From: DASVEE01 sp036399695
GTDB taxonomy: Bacteria > Acidobacteriota > Thermoanaerobaculia > Gp7-AA8
Assembly: GCA_036399695.1 (NCBI GenBank)
Contig: DASWMP010000138.1
Span: 1 to 34,506, forward strand
DNA length: 34,506 nt
Reading direction: 5' to 3'
Below are positions 24,558 to 34,492 of this stretch, piece after piece. The notes beneath the pieces were generated by a model. It made no database searches, was not told the origin of the DNA, and saw only the letters and a program-made list of their open reading frames with translations. The stretch's first letter is position 1; each line of letters opens with the position of its first letter. The translations under genes and the position numbers were made by a program.

Positions 24558-24881
24558 ATGCACTACCCCTTCACCAAACTCTTCCTCATCTGCGCCGGCA
24601 AACGCTGCCAGGGGGAAGCGATCCAGGAAGAGCTCAAGGCGCTGAACAAGCAGCTTGGGCGGAAGCCGACGGTGCGCGTTTGTCAGGTCTCCTGTCTCGA
24701 CCTCTGCGACCACGGGCCGAACATGGTCGTGCAGCCCGGAGGTTCCGTGTATTCGCACCTGGATCGCGAGCGCGCGGCGGAGGTCTACCTCGGCGAGATG
24801 GGCGACGGGCCGCGCCGCGATGACCTGTTGCTCAGCGAGGACGAATTCCGTCTCGGAGCGAGCGCGGCCGCGAAGCGGTAG
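24558..24881 (+). CDS. thioredoxin-like [2Fe-2S] ferredoxin
   Basis: 107 residues. Cysteines at 12, 17, 42, 46 and 50 (ICAGKRCQG; CQVSCLDLCDHGP) reproduce the thioredoxin-fold [2Fe-2S] ferredoxin pattern, in which the CxxxCxxGP loop supplies the later ligands. The start MHYPFTKLFLICAGKRC fits stand-alone members of the (2Fe-2S) ferredoxin domain group. It probably shuttles electrons in the cytoplasm; no dedicated partner is encoded next to it. No strong ribosome-binding site is visible because the leader is repeat sequence. Confidence 0.88.
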   Translation: MHYPFTKLFLICAGKRCQGEAIQEELKALNKQLGRKPTVRVCQVSCLDLCDHGPNMVVQPGGSVYSHLDRERAAEVYLGEMGDGPRRDDLLLSEDEFRLGASAAAKR

Positions 24882-24959
24882 GCAATCCGAGCCCGCTCCG
24901 GCGCTGCATCTCCTGTAAGATCGCGCCTCTAAAAAACAACTGCAGTACAGGGGGGTCCT

Positions 24960-25550
24960 GTGCGCATTACCTTTGCCGTCTTTGCCACGCTTCTGGCCAT
25001 CGCCCTGCCCGCGGAAGCGCAGCTCTTCGGACGTCCCGACCGCGTGAACGTCAGCATGACCGGCGGCAAGAGCATGACGACGTGGCACGGACAGGCGGAC
25101 TACCAGTCGCTGAACATCGAGCTCTCCCGGGCCCTCTCCTATCGCACGGAAGCCGGCATCATCGTCGCGCCGACGCAACTCTGGCAGCCGCGAAGCTGGT
25201 TCGGCGATCAGTACGGCGATGGCAACGAGAAGGTACAGGCCATCTCCGGCGCCTTCCTCGTGCGCCGCTACTTCGGCGAGAGCCACGTGGTGCGTTTGTA
25301 CGTCGAGGGAGCAGTCGGGCCGATGTGGTCCGAGAAGCAGGTCCCGGCCGCCACCTCCCAGTTGAATTTCATCTCCCAGCCCGGTATCGGCGTGACGCTC
25401 TTCCCCCGCAGCCGCTACGCCGTCCAGATGGGCTATCGCTTCGCGCACATCTCCAATAGTGGCCTCTCCTCCCGCAACCCGGGACTGAACGTCCACTCGT
25501 TCGTGATCGGGACTCAGCTCCGGCCGATGCCCCGGCGCAGAGAGCGATAG
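24960..25550 (+). CDS. PagL-like acyloxyacyl hydrolase, outer-membrane beta-barrel
   Basis: 196 residues from GTG 24960, following AGGGGGGTCC. Signal peptide 1-20 (ends PAEA). The mature part shows alternating amphipathic strands and aromatic ends typical of an eight-stranded outer-membrane barrel. Near the C-terminus, GYRFAHISNSGL plus RNPGLN matches the lipid A 3-O-deacylase signature HxSN, with His163 and Ser165 as the likely catalytic pair. The third catalytic residue of Pseudomonas PagL, a Glu 14 positions after the His, is Asn177 here, so activity is uncertain. If active it would remove an acyl chain from lipid A. Confidence 0.78.
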   Translation: MRITFAVFATLLAIALPAEAQLFGRPDRVNVSMTGGKSMTTWHGQADYQSLNIELSRALSYRTEAGIIVAPTQLWQPRSWFGDQYGDGNEKVQAISGAFLVRRYFGESHVVRLYVEGAVGPMWSEKQVPAATSQLNFISQPGIGVTLFPRSRYAVQMGYRFAHISNSGLSSRNPGLNVHSFVIGTQLRPMPRRRER

Positions 25551-25562
25551 CAGACGCGGTTT

Positions 25563-25654
25563 CCGTTGCTCGTTGTCCGTTGCTCGTTGTCCGTACGCCC
25601 GAAGTACGGCACCGCACGGAGAACGGACAACGGAAAACGGGCAACGGACAACGG
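25563..25654. repeat. GTTGTCCGTTGCTC palindrome
   Basis: Left array (CCGTTGCTCGTTGTCCGTTG, from 25563) faces a complementary right array (GAACGGACAACGG and on, to 25654), with an inner CGTAC..GTACG hairpin. Same unit as the inner stem at 19151-19216. It fills most of the 181-base gap before the kinase gene, which shows nothing else. Confidence 0.8.
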
Positions 25655-25731
25655 CCGCTACACGCCTCCCCCCTCGACTGGCGCTAATGCCCCACCCGTG
25701 GGATGATCCATATCCAAGTTCCTCCTTGTCC

Positions 25732-28700
25732 ATGTCCCGTCTCGTCGATTCACGGCCAGCACTCACACCCAATGCCCTCTCGCTGCTCGATGCAGTGCAG
25801 AGCTGTGTAGCCATCATCGAGCCGCGGGGGCGCGTCCTGCACCGGAACCGCGCGGCTTCCGCGCTCATGGCCGAGGGGGTCAATTTCTGGGACGCCATCG
25901 CCGCGAGTGACGAGAGCATCCGCTTCCGCGAAGCGTTCGCCCGGGGCGAAATGCCGTTCGGTGCGTTGCGAGCCGCCATCCTGACGTCCGGCGGACAGAC
26001 GCTCACCCTCGACTGGCGGTTCGCTGCCGATGGCGCCGGTCGTATCGTGGCCACCGGGGCGGACGTCACCGACGAGCAGGCGCTGTGGGAGTCCGAGCAG
26101 CACTTCCGCAGCATCTTCGACAGCTCCCACGACGCCATCATGGTCCTCGATCCGGCCGGCGAGCGCGTGCTCGAAGCGAATGCCCGCGCCTGCGAGCTTT
26201 ACGGCGTCTCCATCGACCAGCTCCTCGGCAGCTCGATGTTCGATTTCTCCGTCAACGTCGAGCAGAGCGCGGAGCTCGTCCGCGACCTCTTCGTACGCGG
26301 CAAACTCGACTTCGAAACGACCCAACGGCGCGCCGACGGTACGCGCATCCAGCTCCAGGTCCGCGCCTCCGCCATCGACTACTTCGGACGCACCGCGATC
26401 CTCACGGTCAACCGCGACGTCACCGAACAGCTCGCGATGGTCGAGGCGCTGCGCGACAACGAGCGCAAGTACCGCAGCACCGTCGAGAACATCCCCGACG
26501 TCCTCTGGACCTCCGACATGCACGCCGATACGTACATGGTCAGCCCTCAGGTGCAGGAGGTCCTCGGCTTCACCTTCGAAGAAATCCGCGCGCGTGGGCC
26601 GAATTTCTGGCGCGAGCAGGTGCACCCCGACGATATCGACGCGGCGTACCGCAGCTACTACGGACTCTTCGCCGAAGGGAAACCGCACGACGTCCAGTAC
26701 CGCTTTCTGCGGAAGGACGGCCGCTGGATCTGGATCTCCGACCGTGCGAACGGCACCTACGTCTCGAAAGGCGAGCTGCTCGCGGACGGCATCCTGCAGG
26801 ACATCACGGATCGCAAGCGCTTCGAAGAACAGCAGACGGCCGTGGCGGACTTCGGCTTCAGCGCGCTCACGGAGCACGACATCGACGCGCTCGTCGCCGA
26901 GGCCTGCCGGACCATCAAACGGCTCACCGACTGCGAAGCGGTGTTCATGCTGCGGCACGTGCCGGGCGAGCAGCGCTTCGAGATCGAAGCGTCGGTCGGC
27001 GATACCGAAGCGCTGTGCGACCTGGTGCTGGTGGACGAGCCGCACCGGCTCTCGCGCATGGCACTCGACGCAAACGATCCGATCGTCGTCGACGATCTCA
27101 CGCGCGAGCCGGGCATCACGGCCCCGGGTCTCGCGGCCGCGGGGCTGATCGGCAGCGTGTCGATGCCGGTGAACGGCCCGTACGCCCCCTACGGCGTCCT
27201 CACCGCCGCCTCGACGACCGCCGCCGCCTTCAGCGAGCGCGACGTGGCGGCCATCCGCTCGATCGCCAACTTCCTCGGCGCCGCCATGGCCCGCCGTGCG
27301 GCCGAAGACGAGACCTTCCGCGCGCGCCGCGACTACGAAGCACTCATCGAGATCGCCCAGGAAGGCGTCGTGGTCGTCGATACCGTCGGCACGATCTCCT
27401 TCGCCAACGCCAAAGCGGCAGAGCTCTTCGGGACGACGCCGGCGCAGCTCGCCGGCACGTCGTTCTTCGACCTCGTCGTCGACGAAGATCGCTCCGGCCT
27501 GCTCAGGAACGCCGACCTCCAGCTCGGCGGCGAAAGCAGCAAGTACGAGGCGCGGCTGCGGCACCGTGACGGCGGCGTACGCAACACGACCATTGCCGCC
27601 AGTCCGGTGTACGACGGCGAGAACGTGATCTCGGGCGTGCTGATGCTCATCAGCGACATCAGCGACCGCGTGCGCGCCGAGCAGTTCCTGCGACGGAGCG
27701 AGACGCAGCTCCGCGAAGCGCAGGCCCTCGCGCACCTCGGCAGTTTCGAGCTCGATCTCGACGACGGCGACGAGGGCCTGCTCTGGTCCGACGAGCTCTA
27801 TCGCATCGTCGGCCTCGAACCGCAGTCCCAGTCACTCACGCGCGACTTCGTCTTCCGGACGATTCTCCCGGAAGGCATGCGCACGCTCCTCGAGCGCGGC
27901 ACCACCATCGATACGCGTCACGAGCTGACGCGCGTCGACGGCGCGCGCCGCTTCGTCCGCGCGCAGGCCCGCATCGTCACGGACGTGCTGACCGGCCGCA
28001 GCCGCATGGTCGGCACCGTGCAGGACATCACCGAGGAACTGGCCGCGCAGCAGGAGCTCCTCGATCGCGAAGCGCGCCTGCGGCTCATCGTCTCCCACCT
28101 GCCCGTCATCCTCTGGTCGAGCGACCTGAACCTGCACATCACATCCATCATCGGCGCCGGCGCGGAAGCGAACCTCCTGGCCATCGACCTCGAGCTCGGC
28201 ATCGAGGACCTGTTCGGCGAGATCACCTCCGGGCCTCATCCGCGCGAGGCGCTCCAGGGACAGGCCGTCACCTTCGAGACCTCGCGTGACGGCCGCGACA
28301 TGCGCGTACACATCGAGCCGCTGCGCGACACGCAGGGGGACATCGTCGGCACGGTCGGCATCGGCTTCGACGTGACGGAGCGGAACGCGATCGAGCGTGC
28401 CCAGCGCGAGCTGCTCGACGTCGTTCACCGCGCCGCCTCGGAGTGGAGCGAGACGTTCGACTCCATCTCCTCCCCCATCGTCATCCTCAGCGAGGACGGC
28501 CGCGTCGAGCGCCTCAACCACGCCGCGCTCGCCCTCACGGACGCGCGGGAGTTCCGCGAAGTCATCGGCCGTCCCGCCGCTTCCCTCGGCGGCGCCTGGC
28601 TCTGGGACCACATCGCCGCCGCGCGCGGCCCGATGGCCCTGCGCATCGCCAGCGACGACGGCCGCGAGTGGGACGTCGTGGCCAACGTCTGGTCGAGCGG

Positions 28701-29438
28701 CGGCCGGACGACCATCGTCGCCTCCGACGTCACGGCCATCGCCCGCATGCACGAAGAGCTGCAGCGCAGCGAGCGGATGTCGGCCGTCGGCGCGCTCGTC
28801 GCCGGCGTGGCCCACGAGGTCCGCAATCCTCTCTTCGGCATCTCCGCGACGCTCGACGCCTTCGAAGCGCGGCACGGCGAACAGCAGTTCCAGCCCTACA
28901 CCGCCGCGCTCCGGCAGCAGCTCAACCGGATGAACGAGTTGATGCACGACCTGCTGCAGTTCGGCCGTCCGGTTCCCCCCGTGCTCGTGCCCGGCTCCCT
29001 TCCGGCCGTGCTCATGAGCGCACGCGCCTCGGTGCGCCACCTCTGCAAGGAAGCGGACGTGCGGTTGAAGCTCGACGTCCCGCCGGAGCTGCGTTCCGCA
29101 CGCATGGACTCTCAGCGGCTGCTGCAGGTCTTCGAGAACCTCCTGAAGAACGCCGTGCAGCATTCACCGCGCGGCGGCGAAGTGGAGATGCGCGCCTGGA
29201 ACGACGATGCGCAGCGCAGTGTCGTCATCGTGGTCGAGGACCGCGGCCAAGGGTTCGCCGAGGAGGACCTGCCGAGAATCTTCGAGCCGTTCTTCACCCG
29301 GCGGCGCGGCGGCACCGGCCTCGGACTCTCGCTGGTGCAGCGCATCGTCGAAGACCACAACGGGCGCATCGTCCCCTCCAATCGCGAAGGAGGTGGCGCC
29401 TCGATCGCCGTCTCGCTGCCGTGGGTGGAGGAAGCGCC

Positions 29439-29442
<4 letters not shown>
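25732..29442 (+). CDS. multi-PAS/GAF sensor histidine kinase
   Basis: 1236 residues from ATG 25732; ATG 25687 is an alternative, and earlier codons run through repeat DNA. About seven PAS domains are visible, beginning near residues 12, 123, 244, 533, 666, 781 and 906, with a GAF domain at about 369-525. PAS3 has the classic VHPDDIDAAYRSYY and FLRKDGRWIWI. The kinase core follows: H-box VAHEVRNP with His1028, N-box NLLKNAVQHS, G1 VEDRGQGF, F-box IFEPFFTRRRGG and G2 TGLGLSLV. No transmembrane segment is evident, so it should sense cytoplasmic signals (redox, ligand or light; cofactors not identifiable). It overlaps the response regulator by ATGA and surely phosphorylates it. Confidence 0.93.
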
Positions 29443-30806
<1,364 letters not shown>

Positions 30807-30817
30807 CTCCAACCGGG

Positions 30818-30860
30818 ACGATGGGACCTATGGGACAGATAGGACCTATGGGAATTACAG
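30818..30860. repeat. single arm of the GATGGGACC-unit repeat
   Basis: Four to five degenerate 9-mers (GACGATGGGACCTATGGGAC and on) as in 6414-6449, but without the complementary arm. It directly follows the NtrC-type gene. The rest of the 254-base gap contains two further hairpins and no gene. Confidence 0.65.
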
Positions 30861-30945
30861 GACATGGGCGACGCGCTGCGAACATCAAGGCGACGCCGGG
30901 CGCAAGATCGCCTACTCCCGCAACCGTGCACGGCCCGCCGCACAG

Positions 30946-31020
30946 TTTGGACTGCGGCGACAGAGTCGCCGCTTTCCCAGCCGTGACGGCCGAGCCACGG
31001 CCCTTAAGCAACAAGGGCCA
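30946..31020. repeat. REP-like hairpins next to the Hsp90/HD locus
   Basis: TTTGGACTGCGGCGAC-AGA-GTCGCCGCTTTC forms an 8-base stem (30954-30961 with 30965-30972). The framing TGGACTGCGGCG...CGCCGCTTTC recurs at 33870-33899. A second stem, GGCCCTT/AAGGGCC, lies at 30999-31019 and would act as a terminator candidate for the minus-strand Hsp90-like gene or the plus-strand regulator. Confidence 0.6.
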
Positions 31021-31060
31021 CGGCTGAAGGGCGTGGAGCACAAACGAAGGTTAGCGAGCC

Positions 31061-33136
31061 TCAGTCGCCGATAACGCACCACTCGGAGCCGGGCCGCGGC
31101 AGGACGGTCTCTTCGAACCAACTGGTGACGGTCGCACCTGCACGAGTGAGCCGAATCACCTCCTCGTCTGGTATATCGATGACGTCGAACGATTCGGCAT
31201 TCTCCGGCGGCGCAGCTCCTCGAAGTTTTTTCCAGACACGCTCCGCGAGCGCGGGATCTTCCTCGGTCACTAACGTCCATTGTTCGCCATTGTTAAAGAT
31301 GGCGCTCTGCAAAAGCCATTGCGCGAACAGGATCGGGTCATCCTGGTGTTGTCTTACGGTATCCAGAGGGTTGTCGCTAAACTGAACGATTGCGCGTCGT
31401 TTCTGCAGTTGAATGCCGACATCATGACTGCGGTTTAGAACTACAGTGTTCGCTCCGTACACAGCCGCCACTGAAGACCATTCCGGCGGAAAACGAGTAC
31501 CGTCGGAGGGTGCTATGCCGGAGTCGGCAGTTCCGGCAACCGACCGAATAGACCCGTTTTGGCCCGTTATCGCGACGATGCGATCCGGCCAATGTCGCTC
31601 GGTGAAGAAAGGTGCCGGTGCCGCCAGCTTCTCTCCCTCTGAAGTTCGTAGCCTCTGTCGGTCATACTTGTTACCGTCGACCTCATACACGGGCCATTGG
31701 AGCTGCTTCCAAACCAGATGGTCATCTCGCTGCACGATCCAGAATACGGATTCCTGCTGGCGTGGGAGTCCTGCTGCGGCTCTGTTCAAGGACGTGAATG
31801 GCGAGGCCGGCACACTCGCTACCCATTGTTGGACGGTATGGGACGTGACCTCGCGAATCGCGGTAAGGGCTTGCTCCGCACCTTCGAACATCTCGAGCTT
31901 CGTACGGTCGATGGAAATCTTTGCGGCCGATGGCGACGTCCAATTCCATGTGACATATACGTGCTCAAGCTGACCGTAAGAACCGTAACCGTCAGAAGGC
32001 GTGGCACTCAGGCCTTTCCAACTATGGCGCGCGAGCGGCTCGAATTCAAACTGCGCAGTCACTTCATGCTCGGGACCATCGCCAGCCAGATCGAAATAGA
32101 AGAGTGATGATCCGAGCGGCAACTCAAAACAGGGCAATGCCACCCGGTAGGTGCCGCCTGGCGTGTCTCCCTCCGTCACAAACCACCGCATCGACTCCCT
32201 GATGCGGTTGAAAAGTTCCTCCGTGGCTGTTTGCTGTGCGGCGTACCTCTCGCGCTTAGCCTGCGACAAGTACGCTGGCACGGATGATCTGAATCTGGGG
32301 GACTTCCGCGCAACCTCGATGACCCCCTCGGTCATCATTTCAGGCGTTTCCAGCCATCCCACCGGCCAGTCCTGAAGCGGTCGACCGTTTTCCGTCACCG
32401 TCAGGCGACACGGTAAGTGCGTAACGTTCTCCCGCACGAACTCAACCAGCGATCTCGCCCATTCCACGCCGTTTTTTGCCACGTCGCTGCGCAAACGGAG
32501 CCGGACCGTGGTGCCCGGGGCACGCTCGAATCGCCGCAGCTCCCCGAATGACCCGATCCCGTCCGTCGTGAACACCCATCCATGCATCTCGATGTCGCCC
32601 GGCTCCTGCGCGCGGCGCGTTTCGATCTCCACCCGATCTGCCAGCATGAAGTAGCTCAACGCGCCAATACCGAATTCGCCGGTGCGGCCAAGCTCGAAAC
32701 CCCTGGACGTACACCGCCTCTCCAGATCGAGCAGCCGGTGCGTCCTCGGACTCCCGCTCACCAGAAACTGATTCGTCAGGATTGAGCGCGTCATCCCCAC
32801 GCCCGTGTCGGTGCAGTCGAGCCAGATTGCCTCGCCCTCCGTTCGCACGTCCAGCATCACCTGATTCATTCCGCCGAGGAGCAACCCGAGCTCGCGGCTA
32901 CCCGGATCGGCCTGGTTCAGGCGTTGGTAGGCAATCTTTTCCTGCACCGCGTCAAACGCGTTCTGCAGCAGCTCGCGCAGCGCGGCCATGGGCGAGTCAT
33001 AAAGACGCGGGCCCGACAGCAGCTCAAGCACCCGCTTCGTGTTGGGACGGAACGAGCCGTTGATGTACTCGTACGTGTTCTCTTTCGGCTGGATATTGCG
33101 GGAGAGCGACTGCTCCAGCGTCCAGCGATGCGGCAT
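31061..33136 (-). CDS. Hsp90-like GHKL ATPase (C-terminal part of an HD-Hsp90 type protein)
   Basis: 691 residues from ATG 33136; a TTG at 33154 or GTG at 33139 are alternatives. The GHKL ATP-binding site is intact: RELLQNAFDA with Glu55/Asn59, DTGVGM (110-115) and GEFGIGALSY (153-158), as in Hsp90/HATPase_c_3 proteins. The large C-terminal part has no motif I know. The segment before it (NTYEYINGSFRPNTKRVLELL) is typical of HD-Hsp90 fusion proteins, and the HD part is found, truncated and in another frame, just upstream. Codons are less GC-rich than in neighbours (many AAA, GAA, ATA-like choices). Members of this group have been linked to bacterial conflict systems; function here is unproven. 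Confidence 0.8.
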   Translation of the reverse strand: MPHRWTLEQSLSRNIQPKENTYEYINGSFRPNTKRVLELLSGPRLYDSPMAALRELLQNAFDAVQEKIAYQRLNQADPGSRELGLLLGGMNQVMLDVRTEGEAIWLDCTDTGVGMTRSILTNQFLVSGSPRTHRLLDLERRCTSRGFELGRTGEFGIGALSYFMLADRVEIETRRAQEPGDIEMHGWVFTTDGIGSFGELRRFERAPGTTVRLRLRSDVAKNGVEWARSLVEFVRENVTHLPCRLTVTENGRPLQDWPVGWLETPEMMTEGVIEVARKSPRFRSSVPAYLSQAKRERYAAQQTATEELFNRIRESMRWFVTEGDTPGGTYRVALPCFELPLGSSLFYFDLAGDGPEHEVTAQFEFEPLARHSWKGLSATPSDGYGSYGQLEHVYVTWNWTSPSAAKISIDRTKLEMFEGAEQALTAIREVTSHTVQQWVASVPASPFTSLNRAAAGLPRQQESVFWIVQRDDHLVWKQLQWPVYEVDGNKYDRQRLRTSEGEKLAAPAPFFTERHWPDRIVAITGQNGSIRSVAGTADSGIAPSDGTRFPPEWSSVAAVYGANTVVLNRSHDVGIQLQKRRAIVQFSDNPLDTVRQHQDDPILFAQWLLQSAIFNNGEQWTLVTEEDPALAERVWKKLRGAAPPENAESFDVIDIPDEEVIRLTRAGATVTSWFEETVLPRPGSEWCVIGD

Positions 33137-33492
33137 CACGCACTCCGGTCCCAACGGACCGCTGCCGAAGCGGTTTTCGTTGTGCAGGCGCCAGCAGAGC
33201 TGCAGCTCATTGCCGAGAGAAGCAGCAACGCCAGCTCAGTCGCGGCGAGCTGGCCAACCAGCTCCGGAGTGACAACGTCCAGCATCCGTTCCGCGACCCG
33301 GAACCCGTGGCCTTCGTCGTGAAGCGTAAAGTCCGCCGGAGCCTCGCCGCTCGCCAGCACGGCGACCACGTCCGGCATCAGCAGTTCCAGCCGGACCGCC
33401 AGATGCTTCGCGGCGCGGGCCTTGGTATCGTCGCTGCCCGCCTTCGCCCGCTCGAGCGCCTGCCACAGTGCAGTATCAGTCCATGCCTTCAT
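33136..33492 (-). pseudogene. N-terminal HD-domain fragment of the HD-Hsp90 locus
   Basis: 118 codons from ATG 33492, with GGAGAG six bases upstream. Residues 1-94 (ARAAKHLAVRLELLMPDVV, then DFTLHDEGHGFRVAERM, then TELALLLLSA) look like the start of an HD phosphohydrolase-like domain. The sequence should then continue to the His-Asp dyad (YLHDIG in relatives), but at about 33210 it changes into an unrelated tail. The adjacent frame reads NELQLCWRLHNENRFGSGP into the Hsp90 part. This indicates an internal deletion of most of the HD domain plus a frame change. The TGA stop overlaps the downstream ATG (TGATG), so a coupled two-gene arrangement is also conceivable. Confidence 0.65.
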
Positions 33493-33560
33493 ATCTCTCC
33501 GCCCTCACCTCAGGAGTGATTTTGCAGCTCGAAAGTCTACCCGGGGGCGGTCACGCGCCG

Positions 33561-33778
33561 ATGGACGGCAGGAACACGGTGACGATGGCGCCGCGGTGGC
33601 GGCCGCGGCCGCCTCCTCGGAGCTGACCCTTACTTTCGAACAGCTCGAACGCCTGCACATCGAGCGCGTCCTCGCCGACTGCCAGGGCCGCGTCGACGCC
33701 ACCGCCGTCGCCTCGACGTCTCCCGCAGCTCGCTGTACCAGAAGGTAAAAAAGTACGGCATCACCATCCCGCGGGGGG
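33561..33778 (+). pseudogene. broken duplicate of the NtrC-type regulator 3' end
   Basis: Codons from 33581 read DDGAAVAAAAASSELTLTFE, then EQLERLHIERVLADCQGRVD, matching the end of the 29439-30806 regulator. A one-base deletion near 33709 shifts the frame, after which the other frame gives RLDVSRSSLYQKVKKYGI and TIPRG; the original stop is also lost (GGGTAG became GGGGTG). Over the last about 130 bases only about six differences from the intact gene are seen; further upstream it diverges. The beginning (ATGGACGGC..ACGGTGAC) may echo MDGETVT of the intact gene. Confidence 0.85.
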
Positions 33779-33875
33779 TGAACTTCAGGCGGTTCCCGCC
33801 CCATGCGCTGCAGCCAGTTCAACCCGCGCCAGACCGACGAGGCGATCGAACAGCCGCTGACGATTTTTATGGACT

Positions 33876-33968
33876 GCGGCGCCCGCAGGCGCCGCTTTCA
33901 CTGCCTTCGGTGCGCCACAGCGACTCCGCACCACGAAAGGCAGCCAAAGCGGCGCCTGCGGGCGCCGC
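33876..33968. repeat. long imperfect palindrome (GCGGCGCCCGCAGGCGCCGC type)
   Basis: Left arm 33876-33914 and right arm 33927-33968 pair over about 40 bases with a few mismatches and a 12-base loop. The left side is framed by TGGACTGCGGCG...CGCCGCTTTC as at 30949-30976. No gene is visible around it. Confidence 0.85.
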
Positions 33969-34049
33969 GGTCTATAGCCCCCAGCTCTGGGACCAGCTCG
34001 ACGCCCACGTAGGCCCGCTGATCTGAACCAGGAAGGAGGATTCCCGACC

Positions 34050-34133
34050 TCCAGAGGTGGATTTTCCGTATCCAGAGACGGAGATTCCCTGTCCAGCGGT
34101 GGACGGTCCGTATCCAGCGGTGGAACTTCCGCG
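34050..34133. repeat. four imperfect 21-bp tandem repeats
   Basis: Units at 34050-34070, 34071-34091, 34092-34112 and 34113-34133, each beginning TCCAG. Read on the minus strand they give a seven-residue periodicity (PPLDTDR, PPLDRES, PSLDTEN, PPLEVGN), but no start, signal or adjacent domain supports a real protein. Confidence 0.8.
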
Positions 34134-34199
34134 TCGCGACATGGCGAGCCCACCTCCGGGAACGAACATCCCCGGGGAGATCTGAAGCCGGCTCCGCGG

Positions 34200-34334
34200 G
34201 CGGCATCGTCGTAGCCCCGGGCGCGAGCCGCCCCGGCGGGGTGCCGTTGTGGTGGCTGCGACGCGACCCCTGCCGGGGTCGAGGTGGAGGGTCAATTTGA
34301 TCCGGTGGCGGCGTGCCTTCGGCACTTGCCACCG
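34200..34334. repeat. series of short GC hairpins
   Basis: CGACCCC-TGC-CGGGGTCG (34264-34281) and a bulged stem CCGGTGGC...GCCACCGG (34302-34334) follow each other, with GCCCCGGGC and GCCGCCCCGGCGGGG nearby. No coding signal is present; looks like a REP cluster. Confidence 0.55.
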
Positions 34335-34492
34335 GCTAATTTCCGACACGCCTCCGGCGTGCAACCCAAAGGCATCGGCCAACACGGCGCAGTCGATTCA
34401 CTCGAGTTCGACCGGGGTCAGACCTTCGTTCTTCACGGACAACGAAGGTCTGACCCCGGCTGCACGCCGGAGGCGTGCGGGAGATTAGCCGG
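34332..34492. repeat. compound palindrome enclosing a perfect 19-bp hairpin
   Basis: Outer arms 34332-34363 and 34461-34492 (about 32 bases, few mismatches; CCGGCTAAT...CACGCCTCCGGCGTGCA) enclose an inner perfect 19-base stem (34412-34430 with 34441-34459, loop 10) carrying GGGGTCAGACCTTCG. The outer arms share GACACGCCTCCGGCGTG with 2911-2927, and the inner AAGGTCTGACCCC occurs in both copies of the 21057-21853 duplication. Looks like a BIME/MITE-type element without its own gene. Confidence 0.85.

Noticed and set aside
25750..27735. 661-codon minus-strand ORF opposite the histidine kinase
   Set aside because: A GC-codon-bias shadow. Its Val/Glu/Asp/Arg-rich composition shows no domain, while the plus strand has clear PAS and GAF motifs.
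33778..34026. 82-codon plus-strand ORF in the repeat cluster
   Set aside because: It is mostly translation of the palindrome at 33876-33968; no ribosome-binding site or recognisable domain.
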